In this document: piece by piece, positions 10,726 through 18,600 of the stretch
How positions within the stretch are numbered: the first letter of the stretch is position 1
Layout of the letters: every line of letters starts with the position of its first letter
Source of the DNA: Solirubrobacterales bacterium
GTDB taxonomy: Bacteria > Actinomycetota > Thermoleophilia > Solirubrobacterales > Solirubrobacteraceae
Assembly (NCBI GenBank): GCA_003132505.1
Contig: PKXY01000025.1
Coordinates: 136-64,135, forward strand
DNA: 64,000 bases
Direction of reading: 5' to 3'
Notes under the pieces: model-generated
Database searches by the model: none
What the model was told of the DNA's origin: nothing
The model's input: only the letters and a program-made list of their open reading frames with translations
Made by a program: the position numbers and the translations under genes

Positions 10726-11588
10726 CGCTCGCCTACATAGGCACCTCGCCCTTCGCCGCGACGGTGCTCGAGGCGCTCGCCGGCTCGCGGCACTCCCCGG
10801 CGCTCGTGATAACCAAGCCGCCCCGACCGAAGGGCCGCGGACAGCGGGTCGAGATCACAGCGGTCGCCCGCAGCGCCGAGCGTCTCGGACTGCCGCTGCT
10901 CGCTCCCCAGCGGCTCGGCGACGCGGCCGCCGAGCTCTCAGCGCTATCCCCCGAGGTCGTGTGCCTCTGCGCCTACGGCGCGTTGGTCCGTGAGCCGATC
11001 CTGTCGGCCTACGAGATCCTCAACGTCCATCCGTCGCTACTCCCGCGCTGGCGCGGCGCGGCACCCGTCGAGCGGGCGATCATGGCCGGCGACGAGCGGA
11101 CCGGCGTGTCTCTGATCAGGCTCGTCGCAGAGCTCGACGCAGGACCAACTTGCGCCGTTGGAGCAACCCAGATCGAGCCCCAAGACGATTACGCGGGGCT
11201 CGCCGGCAGGCTCGCGGAGATCGCTTCAAGGCTGCTGATCGAAGCGCTCGACGGTCCTCGCACCTATGTCCGCCAACCGGAAGACGGCGTCAGCTACGCC
11301 GAGAAGATCACGCCAGCCGATCGCATCCTCGACCCGTCGAAAACCGCTGCCGAGCTCGAGCGCGTCGTGCGAGCGCTCCATCCCCACATCGGCGCGAGAA
11401 TCCCGAGCGGTCTAGGCGTCGCCGAGGCGCGCGCGCTCGAGCAGGGCGGAGTGCCCGAAGGACAGCTCAAAGTCGTCAACGGGCATCTGCTGTACGGCGC
11501 GCAAGGCCCTTTGGAGCTCCTCCGTGTCAAGCCTCCCGGCGGTCGCGAAATGGACGCCGCCGCTTACATCCGCGGGCATGCCCTCTGA
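10722..11588 (+). CDS. fmt: Methionyl-tRNA formyltransferase
   Basis: Formylates initiator Met-tRNA using 10-formyl-THF. Motifs: VTLAYIGTSPFAATVL at the N-terminus, and the catalytic region NVHPSLLPRWRGAAPVERAI followed by TGVSLIRLVAELDAGP. 288 residues, slightly short of the usual ~310. GTG 10722 overlaps the def stop by 4 bp; a longer frame from 10458 would run inside def and is rejected. Its 3' end overlaps rsmB by 11 bp. Confidence 0.94.
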   Translation: MTLAYIGTSPFAATVLEALAGSRHSPALVITKPPRPKGRGQRVEITAVARSAERLGLPLLAPQRLGDAAAELSALSPEVVCLCAYGALVREPILSAYEILNVHPSLLPRWRGAAPVERAIMAGDERTGVSLIRLVAELDAGPTCAVGATQIEPQDDYAGLAGRLAEIASRLLIEALDGPRTYVRQPEDGVSYAEKITPADRILDPSKTAAELERVVRALHPHIGARIPSGLGVAEARALEQGGVPEGQLKVVNGHLLYGAQGPLELLRVKPPGGREMDAAAYIRGHAL

Positions 11589-12888
11589 CGCACGCCGCGT
11601 CGCGCTCGAGGTGCTGCGCCGCACCTTCGAGCGGGCCGCCTACACCGACCGCGCCTTCCAGGCCGCGGCGCACGGTCTGGGCCAACGCGACCGAGCGCTC
11701 GCGATGCGCCTCGCCTACGGCGCCGTCCAGCGGCGGGCCACGCTCGATCACCTGATCGAGTGCTGCGCCGAGCGGCCCGTCGCAAAGCTCGACCCGCTGG
11801 TGGCGGGTGCGCTGCGCCTCGGCGCCTACGAGCTCTGCTTCACCCATGACGCCGAGCACGCGGCGGTCAACGACGCCGTGGAGCTGGCACGGGATTCGCC
11901 CGGAAAAGCGCTCGTAAATGCGGTCCTCCGTCGCCTCGCCCGCGAGAAGACGCAACTCCTGGCGGCGCTCGACGATAGAACGCCCGCCGGCGCCGCCACG
12001 CTTCATTCGGTCCCGCGGTGGCTCGCCGAGGAATGGTTTGAGAGCCTCGGCGCCGATGGCGCCCGCGCGCTCCTTGCGCGCTGCAACGAGCCCGCGGAGC
12101 ACGCGCTGCGCGCCAACACGCTCGTCACCGACGCGGCCAACCTCGCGGCAGCGCTCGACGTCCAGACGACGCTCCCAGGCGACCCGCCAGAGGCGGTGAT
12201 CGTGCGAGGGCAGTTCGACGCCCACGGCTCACCGCTCTGGAGCGCCGGCCACTTCATGCCGCAGTCGCGCGCATCGATGCTCTCCGCCCACGCACTCGAT
12301 CCACAGCCCGGCGAGCGAGTCCTCGACATGTGCGCTGCACCCGGAGCCAAGACGACCCACCTCGCGGCACTCATGCACGACCGCGGCAGCATCACAGCGA
12401 TCGAGCGCCACAAAGGCCGCGCCGCAGCGCTACGGACAACCATTGCCAGGATGAAGGTGCACATCGCCGACGTCCAGGTCGCAGACGTCGGCGAATTGCC
12501 GACCAAGGGCCCGCAATTCGGCTGCGTCCTGTTGGATGCCCCGTGCTCCGGCCTCGGTACGATCCACTCGAGGCCCGACCTGCGCTGGCGGGTCTCGCCA
12601 GACACTGTGCAAGTGCTCGCTTGCGAGCAGGCACGGCTATTGTCCGCAGCAGCTCTCGCGACGGCCCCTGGCGGAAAGCTCGTCTACTCGACTTGCACGA
12701 TCTCGGCGGCCGAGAACGAGCGGCAGATCGGAGCCTTCCTCGATGGGCAGCAGCAGTTTCAAGCGATCGACCTCGAGCCCCTCTTCCCGGCGTGGCGGCA
12801 TCCCCGCGGCGGCGGCCAGCTGCTCGCACTGCCGCACGTCCAGGGCAGTGACGGCTTCTTCGTCGCGGCACTGCGGCGAGAGGGGTGA
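11578..12888 (+). CDS. rsmB: 16S rRNA m5C967 methyltransferase RsmB
   Basis: SAM-dependent rRNA cytosine-5 methyltransferase. N-terminal NusB-like helical domain (residues ~1-130), then the Rossmann core with LDMCAAPGAKTTHLAAL, LLDAPCSGLGTIHSRPDLRW (catalytic PC motif) and VYSTCTISAAENE (second cysteine). ATG 11578 gives MPSDARRVALEVLRRTF, a normal N-terminus, within the last 11 bp of fmt; 436 residues. def-fmt-rsmB order is common in bacteria. Confidence 0.93.
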   Translation: MPSDARRVALEVLRRTFERAAYTDRAFQAAAHGLGQRDRALAMRLAYGAVQRRATLDHLIECCAERPVAKLDPLVAGALRLGAYELCFTHDAEHAAVNDAVELARDSPGKALVNAVLRRLAREKTQLLAALDDRTPAGAATLHSVPRWLAEEWFESLGADGARALLARCNEPAEHALRANTLVTDAANLAAALDVQTTLPGDPPEAVIVRGQFDAHGSPLWSAGHFMPQSRASMLSAHALDPQPGERVLDMCAAPGAKTTHLAALMHDRGSITAIERHKGRAAALRTTIARMKVHIADVQVADVGELPTKGPQFGCVLLDAPCSGLGTIHSRPDLRWRVSPDTVQVLACEQARLLSAAALATAPGGKLVYSTCTISAAENERQIGAFLDGQQQFQAIDLEPLFPAWRHPRGGGQLLALPHVQGSDGFFVAALRREG

Positions 12889-13115
12889 CCGTGATCGCTG
12901 AGGCACAGTTCGGGCCGCTCTGCCCGCATTGCAACGAGCCCTGGCTGCGGCCGACGAACCTCCCGGGACGCTACCGCTGCGTCTACTGCCTGCACCGCTT
13001 CGAGCTGGTCTCGGTTTGCCCCGACTGCGGCGAGCATTCGACGATCGTGCGGATGGAGACCACAGCGATCGTCATCTGCGGCAACTGCGGCGGGAACATG
13101 CTCGTCGAGATATGA
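12885..13115 (+). CDS. Small zinc-ribbon protein with four CxxC knuckles
   Basis: 76-residue hydrophilic protein not recognised as a named family. It has four CxxC pairs: CPHC, CVYC, CPDC and CGNC, enough for two zinc ribbons or one interleaved site. It is locked between rsmB (GTG overlapping the TGA by 4 bp) and rpe (ATG overlapping its TGA by 4 bp), so it should be co-translated. The setting suggests an RNA- or DNA-binding role, but no function is assigned. GTG 12891 is an alternative start. Confidence 0.8.
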   Translation: MTVIAEAQFGPLCPHCNEPWLRPTNLPGRYRCVYCLHRFELVSVCPDCGEHSTIVRMETTAIVICGNCGGNMLVEI

Positions 13116-13798
13116 GGCCGGCGCAGCTAGCGCAGCCGCGCGTCGCGCCGTCGATCCTCGCCGCCGACTTCTCCCAGCTCGGCGCGCAGGTGCGCGACGT
13201 CCTCGAGGCGGGCGCGCGGATCATCCACGTCGATGTGATGGACGGCCATTTCGTGCCGCCGATCACGATGGGCCCGCTGGCCGTCGGCGCGCTGCGCGGA
13301 CTGACGAGCGAATACGGTGCGCTGCTCGATGTCCACCTGATGATCGAGCGCCCCGAGCATCAGGTCAGCGAGTTCACGCGCGCCGGCGCTGACATCGTCA
13401 CGATCCACGCGGAGTCCACGCCGCACCTCGACTATGCGCTGGCGGAGATCCGCGCCGGCGGCGCCGCCGCCGGGCTCGCGGTCTGCCCTTCTACGCCGGT
13501 CACGGTCTACGGGGAGGTGGCAGCGGCGATCGATCTGGCGCTGTGCATGACCGTCAACCCGGGCTGGGGCGGCCAGCAGTTCATCGAGGCCTCGATCGGC
13601 AAGTTGGCGCGTCTGGCGCCACTGCTCGCCGAAGGCGTGGCGCTCGCAGTCGACGGTGGCATCGCGCCCGGGACGGCCGAACGCTGCAAGGCCGCCGGGG
13701 CCGGCGTGTTCGTGGCCGGCACCGCGGTGCTGGGCACGAAGGACCCGGCCGGCAGCTACGTCGCGCTCGCCGAGGCCGTCGGCGACCCGCGGCGGTAG
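13112..13798 (+). CDS. rpe: Ribulose-phosphate 3-epimerase
   Basis: TIM-barrel enzyme of the pentose phosphate pathway. Motifs: VAPSILAADFSQL, HVDVMDGHFVPPITMG, DVHLMIE, MTVNPGWGGQQFI and VDGGIAP, covering the metal- and phosphate-binding residues. 228 residues from ATG 13112, which overlaps the zinc-ribbon stop. Its last 43 bp overlap the 3' end of the minus-strand flippase, so the two are convergent with no spacer. In many actinobacteria rpe is followed by ribD; here a glycan cassette lies between. Confidence 0.95.
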   Translation: MRPAQLAQPRVAPSILAADFSQLGAQVRDVLEAGARIIHVDVMDGHFVPPITMGPLAVGALRGLTSEYGALLDVHLMIERPEHQVSEFTRAGADIVTIHAESTPHLDYALAEIRAGGAAAGLAVCPSTPVTVYGEVAAAIDLALCMTVNPGWGGQQFIEASIGKLARLAPLLAEGVALAVDGGIAPGTAERCKAAGAGVFVAGTAVLGTKDPAGSYVALAEAVGDPRR

Positions 13799-15102
13799 AG
13801 CAGCGCCAGCCCGAGCGCCAGCAGGCCGGCGGCGCCAGCGTAGCCGACCTCTGTCCGGCGGACCTGGTCGCCGATCGGACCGAGCAGCATCCAGACCACG
13901 AACAGCGCCGCTGCGGTGAGCCACAGCGCCGCAGCGCGCCCCGCCTGGCCGCGCGCGAGCGCGGCCTGGTTGAGAGTGCCCGCCGACAGGTGTAGACCCA
14001 TGCCGACCGCGACGACCGCGAGCCCGAGGCGACCGTAGGGGTAGTTGTAACCGAACACGTGCTGCATCACGGATGGGCCGACAGCGACCAGCCCGAGCGC
14101 CGTCGCGAGCGAGAACACGGCGATCGCCGCGATTGTGATGCGGATCGCCCGGGCGAATGCAGCCCCGCCGGCCGTTGCCTCGAGTCCCGCCAGGTGCGGT
14201 AGCAGCGATGTCTGGATCGCCTGGAAGAGCTGCAGCGGCGCGCGCGTGATGAGCAGCAGGTCGAACACCGTGCCCGGCAGCGATGCCTTGGTACTCGTGG
14301 CGTAGACCGTCAGCACGGCGGCGTTGAGCAGCGTCTGCTCGGCGAGCTGGATGCCCGAGACGGAGATCGCGAAGCGGCCGCCGCGGCGGATCGACAGGTC
14401 GCTGGCCGCCTCCTCGATCCCCTCCGCGGCCGGCCCTTCGAGCGCCGCGTCGCCCACCGGCGGCGTGCGGCCCGCGCGCTGTGCGCGGCTGGCGAAGGCC
14501 GCCGGCACGACGACCAGCGAGACGAATGGCGCCGCCGCGATACCGATCGCGATCGCCGACTGGCCGTGCGAGATCCCGACCGCGGCGGCGAGCGCGAACG
14601 CGAACCGCGACGCCGACTCCATGAAGACGAGGCCGCCGTAGAGCGCGAAGTACTTGTGCCCAGCGAGCCAGCCGCGCGCAAAGTAGCTCGCCGCGTAGGC
14701 GATCACGCCGACGACGAGGATCCAGTAGAGCGTCGTCGAGTGAAACACGCCGTGGGCGAGGGTGTGGTGCGCCGGCAGCGCAACCGCCAGGAAGACGAGC
14801 GCGAACGCCCCCTGGATCGCCATCGGCACGCGCAGGCGCTGGCGTGCGAGCCCACGCGCGCGGCGATCGGCGATCGTGCGTGAGAGCAGCTGCTCGATCG
14901 GCCGGTAGATCACGCTGATGATCACGAACATCACCGACCACAACACGTCGATCTTGCTGTACTGCGCCCGCTCGCGGCCGAGCACGTGGCTCGCGACCGC
15001 GAAGTAGGCGAAAGTCAGGACGCCGGTGGAGGCGATCCCGATCGAGAGCATCCGCGCGCCGCTCGCATAGGAGCGGCCAGCGCCCCGCTCAGACGTGGAC
15101 AA
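13756..15102 (-). CDS. Polysaccharide/lipid-linked glycan flippase-like membrane protein
   Basis: 448 residues, largely hydrophobic, with about 12-14 membrane segments, resembling Wzx/MATE-like oligosaccharide exporters (opening GARMLSIGIASTGVLTFAYFAVASHVLG). Expected to move a lipid-linked saccharide across the membrane. The frame opens with TTG at 15102, inside the last 14 bp of the methyltransferase gene; an ATG at 15051 (MLSIGIAS) is the alternative. Third gene of a minus-strand unit GT2-methyltransferase-flippase. The exact transporter family is not certain from sequence alone. Confidence 0.75.
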   Translation of the reverse strand: MSTSERGAGRSYASGARMLSIGIASTGVLTFAYFAVASHVLGRERAQYSKIDVLWSVMFVIISVIYRPIEQLLSRTIADRRARGLARQRLRVPMAIQGAFALVFLAVALPAHHTLAHGVFHSTTLYWILVVGVIAYAASYFARGWLAGHKYFALYGGLVFMESASRFAFALAAAVGISHGQSAIAIGIAAAPFVSLVVVPAAFASRAQRAGRTPPVGDAALEGPAAEGIEEAASDLSIRRGGRFAISVSGIQLAEQTLLNAAVLTVYATSTKASLPGTVFDLLLITRAPLQLFQAIQTSLLPHLAGLEATAGGAAFARAIRITIAAIAVFSLATALGLVAVGPSVMQHVFGYNYPYGRLGLAVVAVGMGLHLSAGTLNQAALARGQAGRAAALWLTAAALFVVWMLLGPIGDQVRRTEVGYAGAAGLLALGLALLYRRGSPTASASAT

Positions 15103-15712
15103 GCACCATCGTCCAGGGGAAGGGCGAGCGCTTCTCGATGACCTCGCCGTGCTCGTTGCAGAGCGCGACGATCGCGCGCAGCGAGAAGTGGTTGACGTGC
15201 CCGGGGGTGTTGCCGAGATCGCGCAGATAGGCGCCGCGCGCCATGTTGACCGCGCGCCAGAGCGGCTCGCGCGGGACCGAGATCAGCACGTGGCGCTGCG
15301 CGCAGCGCACCATCTCGGCCAGCGTGTGCGCCGGATCCGGCACGTGCTCGAGAACCTCGGTCGCGGTCACCACGTCGAACTCGCCGTCGGCGAACGGCAG
15401 GTGTTCGGCGCGATGGGCGATGTACTCGAGATTCGGCTCGGCGCGCTTGGCCCACTCGGCCGCGATCTCCGGATCGTCGAGGTCGACGCCGACGACGCGC
15501 GCCGGCGCGAGCCGCTTCGCCCAGCGCTGGGTGAGCACGCCCTCGCCGCAGCCCAGGTCGAGCAGCGACTGTGGGTCGGTGCTCTCCAGCAGGTCGTCGA
15601 GGTTGCGTTGGAAGCCGCGCATCAGGAGCCGTGCGACCGGGTTGCGGGTGTTGTACTTGTCGTAGGTGTTGCCCAGCACGACGCCGTCGGCCGAATAGGT
15701 CGCGTTGCTCAT
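15089..15712 (-). CDS. Class I SAM-dependent methyltransferase
   Basis: 207 residues with a Methyltransf_11-type core: LLDLGCGEGVLTQRW (SAM motif I), VVGVDLDDPE (motif II acidic residue) and FDVVTATEVLEHVPDP. The HVNHFSLRAI segment near the end is common in methyltransferases of glycan clusters. Substrate unknown; the position between GT2 and a flippase suggests it modifies a lipid-linked sugar or carrier. ATG overlaps the GT2 stop by 4 bp. Confidence 0.85.
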   Translation of the reverse strand: MSNATYSADGVVLGNTYDKYNTRNPVARLLMRGFQRNLDDLLESTDPQSLLDLGCGEGVLTQRWAKRLAPARVVGVDLDDPEIAAEWAKRAEPNLEYIAHRAEHLPFADGEFDVVTATEVLEHVPDPAHTLAEMVRCAQRHVLISVPREPLWRAVNMARGAYLRDLGNTPGHVNHFSLRAIVALCNEHGEVIEKRSPFPWTMVLVHV

Positions 15713-16812
15713 GAAGGCACGCTCTCAGGCGCGCCAGCGGGGCTCGCTTCCGCTGCTTCCGCGGCCGCCACCGCCGCGACCGCCGACGGATCGTCAGCAC
15801 CGTGCGCCGCAACGGCCGACCCACCACCGCCGCCCGGCTCGTAGTGAGACGGCTCAACGCCGAGCTTCAGTTCGATCCGGCGGACACGCTCGAAGGTGCG
15901 CTGGATCATCGTCCGCTGTGCGCTCAGCAGGTCGCCGATAACACCAAGCGCCCCCACCATGACGGCCGCGTTGAACAGCACGGCGCCGAGGATCAGCGAC
16001 TGTACGTGGCCGCTGCCGTTGCCTTCGATGTAGGCGACGACGAAGCGCGTCCAGACGCCGATCGCCGCAAGGCCGAGGACCGCCGCTACCGCGAGGAAGA
16101 CGCGCAGCGGCTCGTACTGGGAGTAGATGCGGAAGATCGAGATCGCGCTGCGGCGAACGTAGGCGCCGACCGAGGTGAACAGTCGCGACTCGCGCGTCTT
16201 CGGGTTGGTGCGAACCGGGACATGGTCGATCGCGACGAGCTGCTTGCCGGCTTGGATCACCCCTTCCAGCGTGTAGGTGAAGCTCGAGACGACCATGATC
16301 TGCAGCGCCGCCTCGCGGTTGTAGGCGCGGAACCCGGAGGTCGTGTCGGGCACGGTCGTGCCGGAGGCGTGCCGGACGACCCACGAGCCGAGCCGTTGCA
16401 GGCGCTTCTTGCGGCGCGAGAAGTCGGCGATCGAGTCGACCTCGCGGTCCCCGATCACCATGTCGGCGCGACCGGCAACGATCGGCTCGACAAGCTTCGA
16501 GATGTCGGCGCCGTAGTACTGGTTGTCGGCGTCGGTGTTGACGATCACGTCCGCGCCGAGCTTCAGCGCAGTGTCGAGACCGGCCTGGAAGGCGGTTGCG
16601 AGGCCCTTGTTGTTCGGCAGGCGAACGATGTGGTCGACCCCGTGCGCACGAGCGACCGCGACGGTCGCGTCGGTCGATCCGTCGTCGATGATCAGCCATT
16701 CGACGGTGTCGAAGCCCGGCAGCTGGCGCGGTAGGTCGGCGAGCGTCGCGGGCAGCTGCGCCGCCTCGTCCTTGCACGGAATCTGGATGATCAGCTTCAT
16801 CGGTAGCCGCAT
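15709..16812 (-). CDS. Family 2 glycosyltransferase with two C-terminal membrane helices
   Basis: Resembles polyprenyl-phosphate sugar transferases (DPM1/GtrB-like). N-terminal GT-A fold: IIQIPCKDEAAQLPATL, LIIDDGSTDAT, and the metal-binding NTDADNQY. Two hydrophobic helices follow (FLAVAAVLGLAAIGVW and SLILGAVLFNAAVMVGALGV). The C-terminal ~50 residues are a Gly/Ala/Pro-rich low-complexity tail. ATG 16812 (MRLPMKLIIQ) is preferred because GAGAG lies just upstream on this strand; ATG 16800 is possible. First gene of the minus-strand unit. Confidence 0.85.
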   Translation of the reverse strand: MRLPMKLIIQIPCKDEAAQLPATLADLPRQLPGFDTVEWLIIDDGSTDATVAVARAHGVDHIVRLPNNKGLATAFQAGLDTALKLGADVIVNTDADNQYYGADISKLVEPIVAGRADMVIGDREVDSIADFSRRKKRLQRLGSWVVRHASGTTVPDTTSGFRAYNREAALQIMVVSSFTYTLEGVIQAGKQLVAIDHVPVRTNPKTRESRLFTSVGAYVRRSAISIFRIYSQYEPLRVFLAVAAVLGLAAIGVWTRFVVAYIEGNGSGHVQSLILGAVLFNAAVMVGALGVIGDLLSAQRTMIQRTFERVRRIELKLGVEPSHYEPGGGGGSAVAAHGADDPSAVAAVAAAEAAEASPAGAPESVPS

Positions 16813-17040
16813 TCTCTCTCGCCCTGCAGGTGAGCTCGTCGCGGTCGCTCGCGGCGAGGCGGCCGCTCGCTGCGTCCACGGCGGTGCCGTAAACTCGCCG
16901 CGCATCATCCCAGAGTTGCGCGGGCAGACCAAGGCCCTCGCGGGTCGGGCCGGCCCTGGGCCGTCTTAGGGGCCTATGCCGGTAGGGCAAGGTCGCTCGT
17001 TGGATGCGCGGCCGCGGCCGCCGCAGCCGCTCCGCTCGGC

Positions 17041-17063
17041 CAGCCCGTGCCCCGAACGGGCTG
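17041..17063. repeat. 8-bp perfect inverted repeat upstream of GT-C promoter
   Basis: CAGCCCGT, 7-nt spacer, ACGGGCTG. It lies about 33 bp upstream of a TAGGCT box in the ~300-bp divergent region between the GT2 unit and the GT-C genes. Could be an operator; untested. The rest of 16813-17109 holds GC-rich palindromic patches (such as GGGCCGGCCC) and no gene I can support. Confidence 0.4.
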
Positions 17064-17095
17064 CGACCACCCCAACTTCGCGCTCCCTACCGCCA

Positions 17096-17109
17096 TAGGC
17101 TCTACCGCA
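17096..17109 (+). promoter_or_regulatory. Putative -10 box TAGGCT before GT-C gene
   Basis: TAGGCT at 17096-17101, 8 nt, then ATG 17110. No Shine-Dalgarno sequence between; suggests a leaderless or nearly leaderless mRNA. Confidence 0.45.
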
Positions 17110-18600
17110 ATGGAAAGTGCGACAGCCAGCGGGGTGAAGCCCCCGTTGCTCACGCGGCTGCGCGCCGTCCCGCCTGCGACGTGGGCGAAGCTCGCCTTCG
17201 CCGTGCTCTGCCTGGCGGCGCTGATCGGCTTCTTCGTCTTCCCGACATACCCGATCTACGACTCCGAGTACTACCTGCTCTGGGGCCGCGAGATCCTGCA
17301 CCTGCATACGCCCTCGTTCACGGCCTACGACGCACCGACCGAGCACCCGCTCGCGGTCGCCTTCGGCACCGTGCTCGCGATGTTCGGCGGCTCCGCGCTT
17401 CGGATCGAGGTGCTCTGCGCGATCGCCTCGTTCATGGTTCTCGCCGCGGGCCTCTACCGTCTGACGCGCGTCGCCTTCGCACCGATCGTCGCCGCCGTCG
17501 CGGTCTTCCTGCTGCTGACGCGCTTCAACCTCGCGTTCCTCGCGATCCGCGGCTACGTCGACATCACCTACCTCGCCGCGATCGTCTGGGCCGCCGCGCT
17601 CGAGGTCGAGCGCCCGCGCCGCGGCACGCCCGTTTTCGCCCTGCTCCTGATCGCCGAGCTGATCCGCCCCGACGCCTGGCTGCTGGCAGGTCTCTACTGG
17701 CTGTGGTGCGCACCGGCAGTCGCCTGGCCGGCGCGAATCCGCTGGGCGGCGCTGATCGCCGTCGGACCGATCGTCTGGGCGGGGCTCGACCTGATCGTCA
17801 CCGGCAACCCGCTCTGGTCGCTGCAGGCCACCAACAACCTCGCGGTCGCGCTCAACCGCACGGTGCCGCTGAGCGGCGTCCCCGCCGCGACCGGCAAGTA
17901 CCTCACCGGCCTGATCAAGGCGCCGCTCGTCGCCGGCGGGGTCGCCGGCATCCTGCTTTCGGCCTGGCTGATGCCGAAGCGGATGTGGACCGCGCTCGCC
18001 GTGCTCGTCTCCGGCCTCGCGACGTTCGTCGTCATCGCCGGCGCCGGACTGTCGGTGATCGACCGCTATCTGCTCCTGCCGGCCGTGATGCTGCTCGCCT
18101 TCTGCGCCTTTGCTCTGACCGGCTGGACGATGCTCCGCCACGGCCCGGCCCGCCGGATCTGGTCGCTCGCCGCCGCGGCGCTGGTGATCTACGGCGTCTA
18201 TAGCTACGCGTCGGTCCTCAGTCTCGGCTACGTGGAGAGCGAGCTCGGCTTTCGCGACAACGGGCACACTTCGCTCGCGGCGATCCTCGCGAAGCCGCGG
18301 GTCAAGCAGGACCTGCGCTGCGGTCCGGTCTCGGTGCCCAACCACAAGCTGATCCCCGACACGCGCTGGCTGCTCGACCGCGGCGCCGGCGGCGTCATCG
18401 CCCGCAGCCGCGCCGACCACGACCCGCGGCTCGAGGCGCGAATCAGCCACGGCGTCGCGCTCTACGCGCTCGGTCTCGCGCAGGTCCGCTACGCGCTCGT
18501 CGAGCCGACCGACAACCCACTCGATGAGGTGCCGCTGGCCGGCTTCAAGCGGATCGCGAGCACCGACTATTACGCCGCCTACGCTCGCTGCGCGCGATGA
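17110..18600 (+). CDS. GT-C type membrane glycosyltransferase (PMT/ArnT-like) 1
   Basis: 496-residue polytopic membrane protein, about 10-11 hydrophobic segments, with a soluble extracytoplasmic C-terminal part (about residues 400-496, including CGPVSVPNHKLIPDTRWLL). The acidic loop after the first helix, YPIYDSEYYLLWGREIL, matches the active-site loop of GT-C enzymes that use polyprenyl-phosphate sugars. Acceptor unknown. ATG 17110 is chosen over the upstream GTG 17047 because of the TAGGCT box. Overlaps the next GT-C gene by 4 bp. Confidence 0.82.
   Translation: MESATASGVKPPLLTRLRAVPPATWAKLAFAVLCLAALIGFFVFPTYPIYDSEYYLLWGREILHLHTPSFTAYDAPTEHPLAVAFGTVLAMFGGSALRIEVLCAIASFMVLAAGLYRLTRVAFAPIVAAVAVFLLLTRFNLAFLAIRGYVDITYLAAIVWAAALEVERPRRGTPVFALLLIAELIRPDAWLLAGLYWLWCAPAVAWPARIRWAALIAVGPIVWAGLDLIVTGNPLWSLQATNNLAVALNRTVPLSGVPAATGKYLTGLIKAPLVAGGVAGILLSAWLMPKRMWTALAVLVSGLATFVVIAGAGLSVIDRYLLLPAVMLLAFCAFALTGWTMLRHGPARRIWSLAAAALVIYGVYSYASVLSLGYVESELGFRDNGHTSLAAILAKPRVKQDLRCGPVSVPNHKLIPDTRWLLDRGAGGVIARSRADHDPRLEARISHGVALYALGLAQVRYALVEPTDNPLDEVPLAGFKRIASTDYYAAYARCAR

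Noticed and set aside
16930-17109. A longer GT-C protein starting at GTG 17047
   Set aside because: The extra 21 residues (PRTGCDHPNFALP...) resemble no signal anchor and include the candidate operator and -10 box; ATG 17110 fits the promoter better.
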